Assembly (NCBI GenBank): GCA_041686315.1
Contig: JAWLEC010000051.1
Span: 1-19,193 of the forward strand
Length of the DNA: 19,193 nt
From: Sva-07 sp041686315
GTDB taxonomy: Bacteria > Actinomycetota > Acidimicrobiia > Acidimicrobiales > Ilumatobacteraceae
Direction: 5' to 3'
A program made the position numbers and the translations under genes. This document shows positions 7,918 through 15,043 of the stretch, piece after piece (within the stretch, counting starts at the first letter, position 1; each line of letters starts with the position of its first letter). The notes beneath the pieces are model-generated. The model did no database searches, was not told the DNA's origin, and was given only the letters and a program-made list of their open reading frames with translations.

Positions 7918-8504
7918 ACGTCGCTGCTCTCGTGTTCGGCGTCGCTCGGCTCACCGGTGCGCGGCCACTTGCGGGTGAGCACCACGGTGCCGGCGACGGC
8001 CACCACCAGCAGCACCGACGTGAGCTGGAACGCCAGCACGTGGTCGCCGTACAGGTTGGTGGCCAGCTGGAGGATGTTGCTGTCGTTGTCGCCGGTCTCG
8101 CTCGCCACGTCGATGCCCGTGCCCGAGTTGATGACCACTGCGTCGCGTGCCCGCACGATGGCGGCACCGACGAGCCCGACCAGGCCGACCCCCATGACCG
8201 CGGCCAGGGGACGCTGGATCGGGATCGGTTCGATCGACAGGTCCATGGCCTGGTCGACACCGAGCAGCATGATCACGAAGAGGAACAGCACGACGATGGC
8301 GCCCGCGTACACGATCACCTGCACGGCGGCGAGGAAGTGCGCCTCCTGCGCCACGAACTGCACGGCGACGCCGAACAGCGTGAGCACGAGCCCGAGCGCG
8401 GCGTGCACCGGGTTCTTCAACGTGATGACGCCGACCGCGCCACCCAGGATCATGAGGGCGGCGGAGAAGAAGACGACGTACTCGAGGAACGTGGCGTCGC
8501 TCAC
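7914..8504 (-). CDS. nuoJ: NADH-quinone oxidoreductase subunit J
   Basis: A 196-residue membrane subunit of complex I. It shows the typical NuoJ N-terminal half: VFFSAALMILGGAVGVI, then NPVHAALGLVLTLFGVAVQF, then AVQVIVYAGAIVVLFLFVIM. The last of these is the broken helix that undergoes the helix change seen in complex I structures. An extracytoplasmic stretch (about residues 130-160) and a final helix (about 162-180) follow, then a charged tail ending in EHESSDV. The start is GTG at 8504, overlapping the nuoI stop as GTGA. Length is normal for the family. Confidence 0.95.
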   Translation of the reverse strand: MSDATFLEYVVFFSAALMILGGAVGVITLKNPVHAALGLVLTLFGVAVQFVAQEAHFLAAVQVIVYAGAIVVLFLFVIMLLGVDQAMDLSIEPIPIQRPLAAVMGVGLVGLVGAAIVRARDAVVINSGTGIDVASETGDNDSNILQLATNLYGDHVLAFQLTSVLLVVAVAGTVVLTRKWPRTGEPSDAEHESSDV

Positions 8505-9190
8505 CGCTCGACCACCCGGACGGTCTTGTCCCGCGGGGCGTCGCGCTCGGACTGCTCGGGCTCGGGGGCGCGGACCCCGTAGCCCAGCTCGCCGCTCCAG
8601 CCGACCTCGCCCTCGAACGTGGCGTCACCCGACGGTGACGTGGCGCGCATCCACCCGCTCGTGAGCAGGTCGTCGCCCTCTCGCCAGTCCTCCCACGGCA
8701 GCTTCTGCGGTTTGCCGTCGTCGTCGACGACGAGTTCGGTCCTGGTGTAGATGGCGTCGTTGCGGTTGGTGAACGAGAACTCGAACAGCTTCGACTCGGT
8801 GATCGCCTCGGTGGGGCAGGCCTCGACGCACAGGTCGCAGTGGATGCAGCGCAGGTAGTTGATCTCGTAGACGTAGCCGAACCGCTCGCCGGGTGACGTG
8901 GGGTTCTCGGGGTCGTTGTCGGCACCGCGCACGTAGATGCAGTCGGCCGGGCAGACGCCGGCGCACAGTTCGCATCCGATGCACTTCTCCATCCCGTCCT
9001 CGTACCGGTTCAGCACGTGGCGCCCGTGGAGGCGTTCGGGGCGGGACAGCTTCTCGTCGTGCTCGACGTCGCGTGCGTCGTCGACGCGCTTCTTGGCGCG
9101 GCGTCCGCCCGAGTACTCGGTGGTGACGCGCTTGCCGCCGAAGAGACGGTGCTGCTTGAGGGTGACGGCGAATCCTTCGAGGTAGCCCAT
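8501..9190 (-). CDS. nuoI: NADH-quinone oxidoreductase subunit I (two [4Fe-4S] clusters)
   Basis: A 229-residue ferredoxin-like subunit that carries clusters N6a and N6b and passes electrons toward NuoB and quinone. The N-terminus has the membrane-surface helix motif GFAVTLKQH. Both 4Fe-4S motifs are complete: Cys70, 73, 76 and 80 in CIGCELCAGVCP, and Cys115, 118, 121 and 125 in CIHCDLCVEACP. The next ligand-flanking segment, TEAITESKLFEFSF, is typical. The protein is longer than many homologues (about 180 in E. coli): residues after about 150 form a polar, Asp/Glu/Gly-rich tail ending in RDKTVRVVER. The ATG at 9190 shares one base with the nuoH stop (TGATG). Confidence 0.96.
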   Translation of the reverse strand: MGYLEGFAVTLKQHRLFGGKRVTTEYSGGRRAKKRVDDARDVEHDEKLSRPERLHGRHVLNRYEDGMEKCIGCELCAGVCPADCIYVRGADNDPENPTSPGERFGYVYEINYLRCIHCDLCVEACPTEAITESKLFEFSFTNRNDAIYTRTELVVDDDGKPQKLPWEDWREGDDLLTSGWMRATSPSGDATFEGEVGWSGELGYGVRAPEPEQSERDAPRDKTVRVVER

Positions 9191-10398
9191 CAGGTGGCTG
9201 CTCCCTTCTCACGGTTCCGGGCGCTGACCCGCAGTGCGGCACCGAACAGCGCGACGGCGACGGCGGCCACTGCCAGGCTGATCACCACGACCCGCAGGCT
9301 GGCGACGGCCTCGCCCTCGGGCGAGAACTCGCGCAGTGCGGCGAGCAGCAGGAACCAACCCAGCGAGATGGGGATCAGCACCTTCCAGCCCAGGTCCATC
9401 AGCTGGTCGTACCGCAGCCGCGGCAGGGTGGCGCGGAACCAGACGTACAGGTAGAGGAAAGCGAGGAGCTTCACGACGAACCACAGCGTGCCCTCGATGG
9501 CGCCGGGGACGAGCGGGATGTCGAACAGCGGCTGGGGGCCGCCGAGGAACAGCGTGACCATCACCGCCGACATCGTGATGACGTTCATGAACTCCGACAG
9601 GAAGAACAGCGCGAAGCGGATGCCCGAGTACTCGGTGTTGAACCCGCCGACGAGCTCCTGCTCGGCCTCGACGAGGTCGAACGGCGGCCGGTTCAGTTCG
9701 GCAGTGGCGGCGATCAGGAAGATCACGAACGGCACGATGCCGGTGGACACCAGGTTCCAGTCGACGAAGCTGTCCTGGGTCCGGACGATGCCGGCGGTGG
9801 AGAGAGTGCCCGACGACAGCAGCACGGCGGCGAGGCTGAGTCCGAGTGCCGCCTCGTAGGAGATCATCTGCGCGGAGGCGCGCACCGATCCGAGCAACGG
9901 GTACTTCGAGCCGCTCGCCCAGCCCGCCAGCATGATGCCGTAGACCGCGATCGACGACAGCGCGAGCACGAGCAGGATGCCGATCGGTGGGTCGGCGAGC
10001 TGCACCCGGGTGACCTCGCCGAACCACTCGACGGTGCCGTCGCGGCCGTCGGTGAAGTCACCACCGAGGGGGATGACCGACCAGACGAGGAATGCCGGTA
10101 CGAAGGCCAGGAACGGGGCGAGCCGGAACACGATCCGGTCGGCCCGGCTCGGCAGCAGGTCCTCCTTGAAGAACGCCTTGATGCCGTCGGCCAGCGTCTG
10201 CAGCAGGCCCCACGGACCCGCCTTGTTGGGGCCGACGCGGTTCTGCATCCCCGACACGACCTTGCGTTCGTACCAGACCATGAACATCGTGCCGACGAGG
10301 GCGATCACGAAGATGAACACGACCTTCACGAGCACGAGGATCAGCGGCGTCCACAGCAGACGCCCCTCGAGCAACGGGTCGAGCGCGAACACCGACAT
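9190..10398 (-). CDS. nuoH: NADH-quinone oxidoreductase subunit H
   Basis: A 402-residue membrane subunit that forms the quinone-access chamber where the membrane arm meets the peripheral arm. Family signatures are plain: ERKVVSGMQNRVGPNKAGP (44-62), ADGIKAFFKED (70-80), and AELNRPPFDLVEAEQELVGG (233-252) followed by FNTEYSG. The glutamates and arginines of the E-channel region sit within these blocks. The C-terminus has an added hydrophobic helix (about 368-388) and a basic tail, making the protein longer than the E. coli form (325). The ATG at 10398 shares one base with the nuoG stop. Longer upstream readings of this frame run into nuoG and were not used. Confidence 0.97.
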   Translation of the reverse strand: MSVFALDPLLEGRLLWTPLILVLVKVVFIFVIALVGTMFMVWYERKVVSGMQNRVGPNKAGPWGLLQTLADGIKAFFKEDLLPSRADRIVFRLAPFLAFVPAFLVWSVIPLGGDFTDGRDGTVEWFGEVTRVQLADPPIGILLVLALSSIAVYGIMLAGWASGSKYPLLGSVRASAQMISYEAALGLSLAAVLLSSGTLSTAGIVRTQDSFVDWNLVSTGIVPFVIFLIAATAELNRPPFDLVEAEQELVGGFNTEYSGIRFALFFLSEFMNVITMSAVMVTLFLGGPQPLFDIPLVPGAIEGTLWFVVKLLAFLYLYVWFRATLPRLRYDQLMDLGWKVLIPISLGWFLLLAALREFSPEGEAVASLRVVVISLAVAAVAVALFGAALRVSARNREKGAAT

Positions 10399-12947
10399 CA
10401 GACGAGTTCGATCCTCACGTCGGTGGTGGCGGCCGCAGCGTCGATGATGTCCTCGATGTTGCCCCCACCCTGGTTGAACGGCGACCAGACGACGCCTCGT
10501 GGAACGGCAGGGTTCGCATGGACGGGGAGCACGCATGCCGACTTGGCGCCGATCAGCTTCACGTCGGCACCGTCGACGACGCCGAGTGCATCGAGGTCGA
10601 GGGGATGGACGTGCGCGGACGATCCGGGCGCGAGGTTCGCGAGGGAACGCGACATCTGCGTTCCGACGGCCCGGTCGTACAGCTTGCGGCTCACCACCAA
10701 CCGATAGTCATAGCTGTTCCGGGGCGGCGCTGTGAAAGACACGGGCGCCGGCGGTGACGCCGAGGGCTCGATCAGCACACCGTCGGGCTGCTCCGCGAGC
10801 GCCGCCGCGGTGACCCCGGCGAACGCCGGGACCGACTTGGCGACCAGTGCGGTGACGTCGGCGACGGTCGACACGCCGCGCAGCGGGTGGTCGGCGCCGA
10901 ACGAGCGGTCACCGATCATGAGTCCGAGCTCGACGGCGATCATCCAGTCGGGTCGGCTGGTGCCGGTGGCCGTCACCTGCTGTGCCAGCGCCGTCACCCG
11001 TCCCTCGAGGTTGGTGGTGGTGCCCGCCTTCTCGCCGTAGGCAGCAGCAGCGAGCACCACGTCGGCGTGGCCGGCCGATTCCGACGGGAACGTGTCGACG
11101 GCGAGAACCCGGCGGGCGCCGGCGATGGCGCGTCGGGCCAGATCGGCATCGGGACAGTCGTTGAGCGGGTCGGCGCCGAGCAGTACGAGGAGTTCGAGCT
11201 TCCCCTCGGCGGCGGCGCGCAGGATTGCCAGGCCGTCGCGGTCGGCGGCGGCCGGGGCGAGGCCGAGCGACAGCGCCCCCACCACGTTGCCGCGCCGCAG
11301 TGCGGGCAGCACGCCGGCCCCGGGAACGGCATCGAGCACGGCCTGGACCGCGGCGACCGTGGCGTCGGCCGACTCGGCGAGATTGGGCCGCCCGGCGACC
11401 ACCACCACGTCGCCCGAGGCGAGTTGTGCGGCGATGTCGTCGTCGCCGCACGCCTTCGCCACGGCCGCCGCCTGGGTGCCGGGCTCGTGACGGATCGACT
11501 TCCACGCGTACGGGGTGAGGCCCGTCTCGACGGCGGAGAACTCGAGGATGCGGCCGCCGCGCTTCTCGACGGCGTCGCGGAGACGCAGGTACAGCACCGG
11601 CAGCTCCTCTTTGAGGTCACCGCCGAGCAGCACGATCGTGGAGGCCGCGGCGGCCGTGTCGATCGTGGCGCGCGGGAATCCGAGCACGTCGGCCGGCAGG
11701 CCGTCACCGAACTGTGCGTCACGCAACGGCGTACCGATCGCATCGGCGAGCTGCGCCCACGCGTACGCGTCCTCGTTGGAGCCGCGAGCACCGCCGAGCA
11801 CCCCGATGCTGTCGGCGCCGCCGTCGGCGAGTGCGTCGGTGACGAGGCTCGCCGCGGCCCGCAGCGCCGTGTTCCACGACGTCTCGACGAGCCCGGCCTC
11901 CGTGCGCACGAGCGGGTCGGACAGGCGGTGTTCGGAGTTGACCGCCTCGAAATCGAACCGGCCGCGGTCGCAGAGCCAGCCCCAGTTCACCGGGTCGGAG
12001 TCGACGCCCTGGTACCGCAACAGCTCGTCACGGCTCGACTGGACGACGGTGCGGCAGCCGACCGAACAGGTGGTGCAGGTGGATTCCTGCTGGGAGAGAT
12101 CCCACGGCCGGGCCTTGAAGCGGTAGGGCTTGGCCGTCAGTGCACCGACCGGACAGATCTGCACGGTGTTGCCCGAGAAGTACGAGACGAACGGTTCGTC
12201 GGGGAACGTCATCACCTGGGTGTCGTTGCCCCGGCTGACGAAGTGGATGAGCTTGTCGCCGGCCACCTCGTCGGCGAAACGCGTGCAGCGGTCGCAGAGG
12301 ATGCAGCGCTCCCGGTCGAGATAGACGAGATCGCTGATCGGGATGGGCTTCTCGAAGTGGCGCTTCTGCTCCACGTAGCGGCTCTCACCGGGGCCATGGC
12401 TGAACGCCTGGTCCTGCAGCGGGCACTCGCCACCCTTGTCGCACACCGGACAGTCGAGGGGGTGGTTGGCGAGCAGCAGTTCGAGCATGCCCTCCTGGGC
12501 CCGCCTCACCTGGGGTGTGTCGGTGCGAACCACCTGACCGTCGCTGACGGGCGTCATGCACGACACCACCATCATCGGGCCGCGCGGCCCCTCGATCTCG
12601 ACCATGCACTGCCGGCACATGCCCACCGGCGACATGCGCGGGTGGTAGCAGAAGTGGGGAACGTAGGCGCCTGCCCGCGTGGCGGCGGCGATCACCATCT
12701 CCCCCTTGAGCGCCGACACCGTGGTGCCGTCGAGGTCGATCGTGACGAGGTTCGGGTCGGGCTCGGGAATCGGCTCGGGTTCCGGCTGCGCCTCGACGGT
12801 CTCGACGTCGGCAGCCGCCTCGTCGACGGCCTCGGCGGTGGCCTCGACGTCGGCGCCGGCGGCTTCGGGGACGTCGGGCTGTTCCGCCGTCGGCTCGCCG
12901 TCGATCGGGGTGTCGTCGATCGGGGTGTCGTCGGTCTCGTCGCTCAC
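10398..12947 (-). CDS. nuoG: NADH-quinone oxidoreductase subunit G
   Basis: An 849-residue iron-sulfur subunit of the NADH-oxidising module. Cluster ligands visible: Cys100, 111, 114 and 130 for the [2Fe-2S] N1b; His162 with Cys166, 169 and 175 for N5; Cys215, 218, 221 and 265 for N4; Cys291, 294, 298 and Cys326 for the extra N7 cluster found only in some bacteria. The rest is a degenerate molybdopterin-oxidoreductase fold with a C-terminal beta-barrel-like domain ending in TTDVRIELV. The first 66 residues are a low-complexity acidic extension rich in Asp, Glu, Ala and Pro, before the normal domain starts at LVTIDLDG. The start is GTG at 12947, overlapping the nuoF stop as GTGA. A later start would be needed to remove the extension, but none has this coupling. 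Confidence 0.96.
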   Translation of the reverse strand: MSDETDDTPIDDTPIDGEPTAEQPDVPEAAGADVEATAEAVDEAAADVETVEAQPEPEPIPEPDPNLVTIDLDGTTVSALKGEMVIAAATRAGAYVPHFCYHPRMSPVGMCRQCMVEIEGPRGPMMVVSCMTPVSDGQVVRTDTPQVRRAQEGMLELLLANHPLDCPVCDKGGECPLQDQAFSHGPGESRYVEQKRHFEKPIPISDLVYLDRERCILCDRCTRFADEVAGDKLIHFVSRGNDTQVMTFPDEPFVSYFSGNTVQICPVGALTAKPYRFKARPWDLSQQESTCTTCSVGCRTVVQSSRDELLRYQGVDSDPVNWGWLCDRGRFDFEAVNSEHRLSDPLVRTEAGLVETSWNTALRAAASLVTDALADGGADSIGVLGGARGSNEDAYAWAQLADAIGTPLRDAQFGDGLPADVLGFPRATIDTAAAASTIVLLGGDLKEELPVLYLRLRDAVEKRGGRILEFSAVETGLTPYAWKSIRHEPGTQAAAVAKACGDDDIAAQLASGDVVVVAGRPNLAESADATVAAVQAVLDAVPGAGVLPALRRGNVVGALSLGLAPAAADRDGLAILRAAAEGKLELLVLLGADPLNDCPDADLARRAIAGARRVLAVDTFPSESAGHADVVLAAAAYGEKAGTTTNLEGRVTALAQQVTATGTSRPDWMIAVELGLMIGDRSFGADHPLRGVSTVADVTALVAKSVPAFAGVTAAALAEQPDGVLIEPSASPPAPVSFTAPPRNSYDYRLVVSRKLYDRAVGTQMSRSLANLAPGSSAHVHPLDLDALGVVDGADVKLIGAKSACVLPVHANPAVPRGVVWSPFNQGGGNIEDIIDAAAATTDVRIELV
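12901..12930. repeat. 15-base tandem duplication at the start of nuoG
   Basis: Two perfect copies of a 15-base unit (tcgatcggggtgtcg on the plus strand) stand head to tail. Because the unit is a multiple of three it duplicates a DDTPI pentapeptide (residues 6-15 of NuoG) without shifting frame. It lies in the disordered acidic extension, where length changes should be tolerated. Confidence 0.85.
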
Positions 12948-14389
12948 TGGCCGGCTCCCGCCGTGACGGGCTCGGATGCCGAGCCGGTGTCGATCGCCAC
13001 CGGGATGGTACGTCGGGGCTCACGCGTGGTGACACGTGCGGCGAACTCTTCGGGGAACAGGGTCATGGCGGAGTGGATGGGGACGAAGGCCGACGGGCCG
13101 ACGAAACAGATGGTGGTCATCTTGTAGGGGAAGGGCACGGCGTCGAGCCCCAGCCGCTCGCTCGACGCGTGCGGCATGTCGCCGGGGCAGATCGACTCAC
13201 CCACCTCGAGGATCGTCTGTAGGTCGGCATCGGTGCCGTGACCGGCGACGATGCGTTCGACCAGACGGTACAGCCAGGTGCCGCCCTCGCGGCACGGGAC
13301 GCATTTGCCGCACGATTCGTGGGCGTAGAAGCGCACGAGGGACAGGGCCGCCGCAGGGATGTCGGTGGTGGAGTCCATCACCATCACGGCCCCCGAGCCG
13401 AGCATCGAGCCGGCGGCGCCGGCCTGCGGCCCTTCGAAGGGGATGTCGAGCTGATCGGGCAGGAACCACGGGGCCGAGCCACCCCCCGGCACGAACGCCT
13501 TCAGGTCGTTGCCGTCACGGATCCCCTGGGCGAAGTCGTCACCGAGGATCAGATCGCGGAACGTGGTGGTGCCGTTGACGATCTCGTACACGCCGGGCCG
13601 CCGCACGTGACCCGACACGGCGATCATCCGGGTGCCGGGGGAGCTCTCGGTCCCGATGGCGGTGTAGGCGGCGGAGCCCTCACGGGCGATGAACGGCAGG
13701 TTCGACAGGGTCTCGACGTTGTTGACGATCGTCGGCTGACCGTAGAGCCCGATCGACGCCGGGAAGTACGGCGGCTTCAGGCGCGGCATGCCGCGCTCAC
13801 CCTCGAGTGACTCGATGAGTGCGGTCTCCTCGCCCACCACGTAGGCGCCGGCGCCGGTGTGCAAGACGATGTCGAGCCCGAAGTCGGTGCCGAGGATGTT
13901 GCGCCCGACGTAGCCGGCGGCGTACGCCTCGTCGAGCGCGGTGGCGATGCGTTCGTGGGCCAGGGGCATCTCACCGCGCACGTACAAGAAGCACTGCGAC
14001 AACCCCGTGGCGTAGCTGGCGATCAGGCAGCCCTCGATGAGCTGATGCGGGTCGCACTCCATCAACAGCCGGTCCTTGTAGGTGCCCGGCTCGGACTCGT
14101 CGCCGTTCACCACCAGGTAGCGCGGCCACACCCCCTCGGGGGTGAAGCCCCACTTCACGCCGGCGGGGAAACCGGCACCGCCACGGCCGAGCAGGGTGGA
14201 GCTGCGCACCTCGGCATGGACGTCGGCGGGTGGCTTCGCGAGCGCCGCTTTCAGGCCCTCGTACCCGCCGGTGGCGAGGAAGCGCTCGAGGGTGTGGCCG
14301 TCGTCGTACCTGAACCGGGAGGTGACGATCTCGGGACGGTCGCCGGGGTAGTAGCCGGGTGCCCAGCGGTACGGGCTCTCGATGGTCAT
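12944..14389 (-). CDS. nuoF: NADH-quinone oxidoreductase subunit F (FMN and NADH binding)
   Basis: A 481-residue subunit that oxidises NADH with FMN and holds cluster N3. FMN/NADH motifs are GRGGAGFPAG (68-77), GDESEPGTYKDR (96-107) and GAGAYVVGEETALIESLEG (179-197). In the last of these the usual Cys before GEETAL is Val185. The N3 ligands begin as ESCGKCVPCREG with Cys360, 363 and 366. The fourth ligand normally lies about 41 residues on; here the best match (TTICFVGPSAFVP, Cys428) is 62 residues on because of an insertion from about 401 to 421, and this insertion itself starts with a Cys (401). The ATG at 14389 overlaps the nuoE stop as ATGA. Residues after about 455 are a non-conserved tail. 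Confidence 0.96.
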   Translation of the reverse strand: MTIESPYRWAPGYYPGDRPEIVTSRFRYDDGHTLERFLATGGYEGLKAALAKPPADVHAEVRSSTLLGRGGAGFPAGVKWGFTPEGVWPRYLVVNGDESEPGTYKDRLLMECDPHQLIEGCLIASYATGLSQCFLYVRGEMPLAHERIATALDEAYAAGYVGRNILGTDFGLDIVLHTGAGAYVVGEETALIESLEGERGMPRLKPPYFPASIGLYGQPTIVNNVETLSNLPFIAREGSAAYTAIGTESSPGTRMIAVSGHVRRPGVYEIVNGTTTFRDLILGDDFAQGIRDGNDLKAFVPGGGSAPWFLPDQLDIPFEGPQAGAAGSMLGSGAVMVMDSTTDIPAAALSLVRFYAHESCGKCVPCREGGTWLYRLVERIVAGHGTDADLQTILEVGESICPGDMPHASSERLGLDAVPFPYKMTTICFVGPSAFVPIHSAMTLFPEEFAARVTTREPRRTIPVAIDTGSASEPVTAGAGQ

Positions 14390-15015
14390 CGGGTTGTGGA
14401 CCCTTCTGCCGGCGCGACCTGGATCCAGGCCGGCCCGCTCGTGACGTCGTCGGGGTGTTCGGCGCCGACCGCACGATCGGCAGGGATCTGCTGACGGTTG
14501 CGGCCGAGCGTGCCGTGCGGCGGGATCTCGTCGTCGAGCCGGCCGGCACGCAGGTCGTCGACGAGCTGGTCGAACGACTCGGGCGTGACGCGGAACCGGT
14601 GCCGGTAGTTGACCTGCAGCGTCGGGGCCTCGGTGCACGCCGCCTGGCACTCGGCATGCTGCAGCGTGATCAGACCGTCGGAAGTGGTGGAGCCGGCTTT
14701 CACGCCGAGCGTCTCCTCGGCGTGGTGCATCAGTGAATCGGCCCCCATCAGCGCACACGAGAGCGTGCCGCAGATGTTGACGAGATACCTGCCCGTCGGC
14801 TCGAACCGGAACATCTCGTAGAACGACGCCGTGCCGTACACCTCGGCCGGCGTGACGTCGATGAGTTCGGCGACGTGGCGCATCGCTTCCTCGGTGACAT
14901 AGCCGTTCTGCTGCTGGCCGAGGTGTACCAGCGGGATCAGCGCCGACTTCTTCTTCGGGTACCGGGCGACGATCTCCTTCGCCACGATCACGTTGTGGTC
15001 GTTCAGACGGCTCAT
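14386..15015 (-). CDS. nuoE: NADH-quinone oxidoreductase subunit E ([2Fe-2S] N1a)
   Basis: A 209-residue thioredoxin-like subunit partnering NuoF in the NADH module. N1a ligands are Cys82 and Cys87 in CGTLSC, and Cys123 and Cys127 in ECQAACTEAPTLQV. The N-terminal helical part includes LIPLVHLGQQQNGYVTEEA and TPAEVYGTASFYEMF, both typical. After the iron-sulfur domain (about residue 155) an unusual polar tail of roughly 50 residues follows, rich in Asp, Pro and Arg and ending in APAEGSTTR. I chose the ATG at 15015 because GGAGGAG precedes it by 8 bases and the conserved sequence begins soon after; a longer reading to 15078 would overlap nuoD with sequence unlike the family. Confidence 0.96.
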   Translation of the reverse strand: MSRLNDHNVIVAKEIVARYPKKKSALIPLVHLGQQQNGYVTEEAMRHVAELIDVTPAEVYGTASFYEMFRFEPTGRYLVNICGTLSCALMGADSLMHHAEETLGVKAGSTTSDGLITLQHAECQAACTEAPTLQVNYRHRFRVTPESFDQLVDDLRAGRLDDEIPPHGTLGRNRQQIPADRAVGAEHPDDVTSGPAWIQVAPAEGSTTR

Positions 15016-15023
15016 GAGGCGTG

Positions 15024-15030
15024 CTCCTCC
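15024..15030 (-). promoter_or_regulatory. Strong ribosome binding site of nuoE
   Basis: On the minus strand this reads GGAGGAG, eight bases before the nuoE ATG at 15015. It sits in the 28-base gap after nuoD, where there is no stop/start overlap, so nuoE probably recruits ribosomes independently. It also decides the start: the longer reading has nothing comparable. Confidence 0.8.
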
Positions 15031-15043
15031 TCGGTCGATCCCC

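Noticed and set aside
6041..7978. A 645-codon open frame on the plus strand opposite nuoL and nuoK
   Set aside because: The product is very rich in His, Arg, Gln and Glu without a fold pattern, as expected for the complement of hydrophobic codons in membrane-protein genes.
10399..10536. A longer nuoH start
   Set aside because: It lies wholly inside the end of nuoG and does not resemble NuoH; the ATG at 10398 has the normal junction.
10887..13127. A 746-codon open frame on the plus strand opposite nuoG
   Set aside because: It is the antisense shadow of a high-GC gene: composition is His/Arg/Gly/Val-biased, no domain is recognisable, and nuoG on the other strand has all its cluster ligands.
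14390..14758. A longer nuoF start that adds about 120 residues
   Set aside because: The added part reads through nuoE in the wrong frame and is Arg-rich; the ATG at 14389 overlaps the nuoE stop and starts just before conserved sequence.
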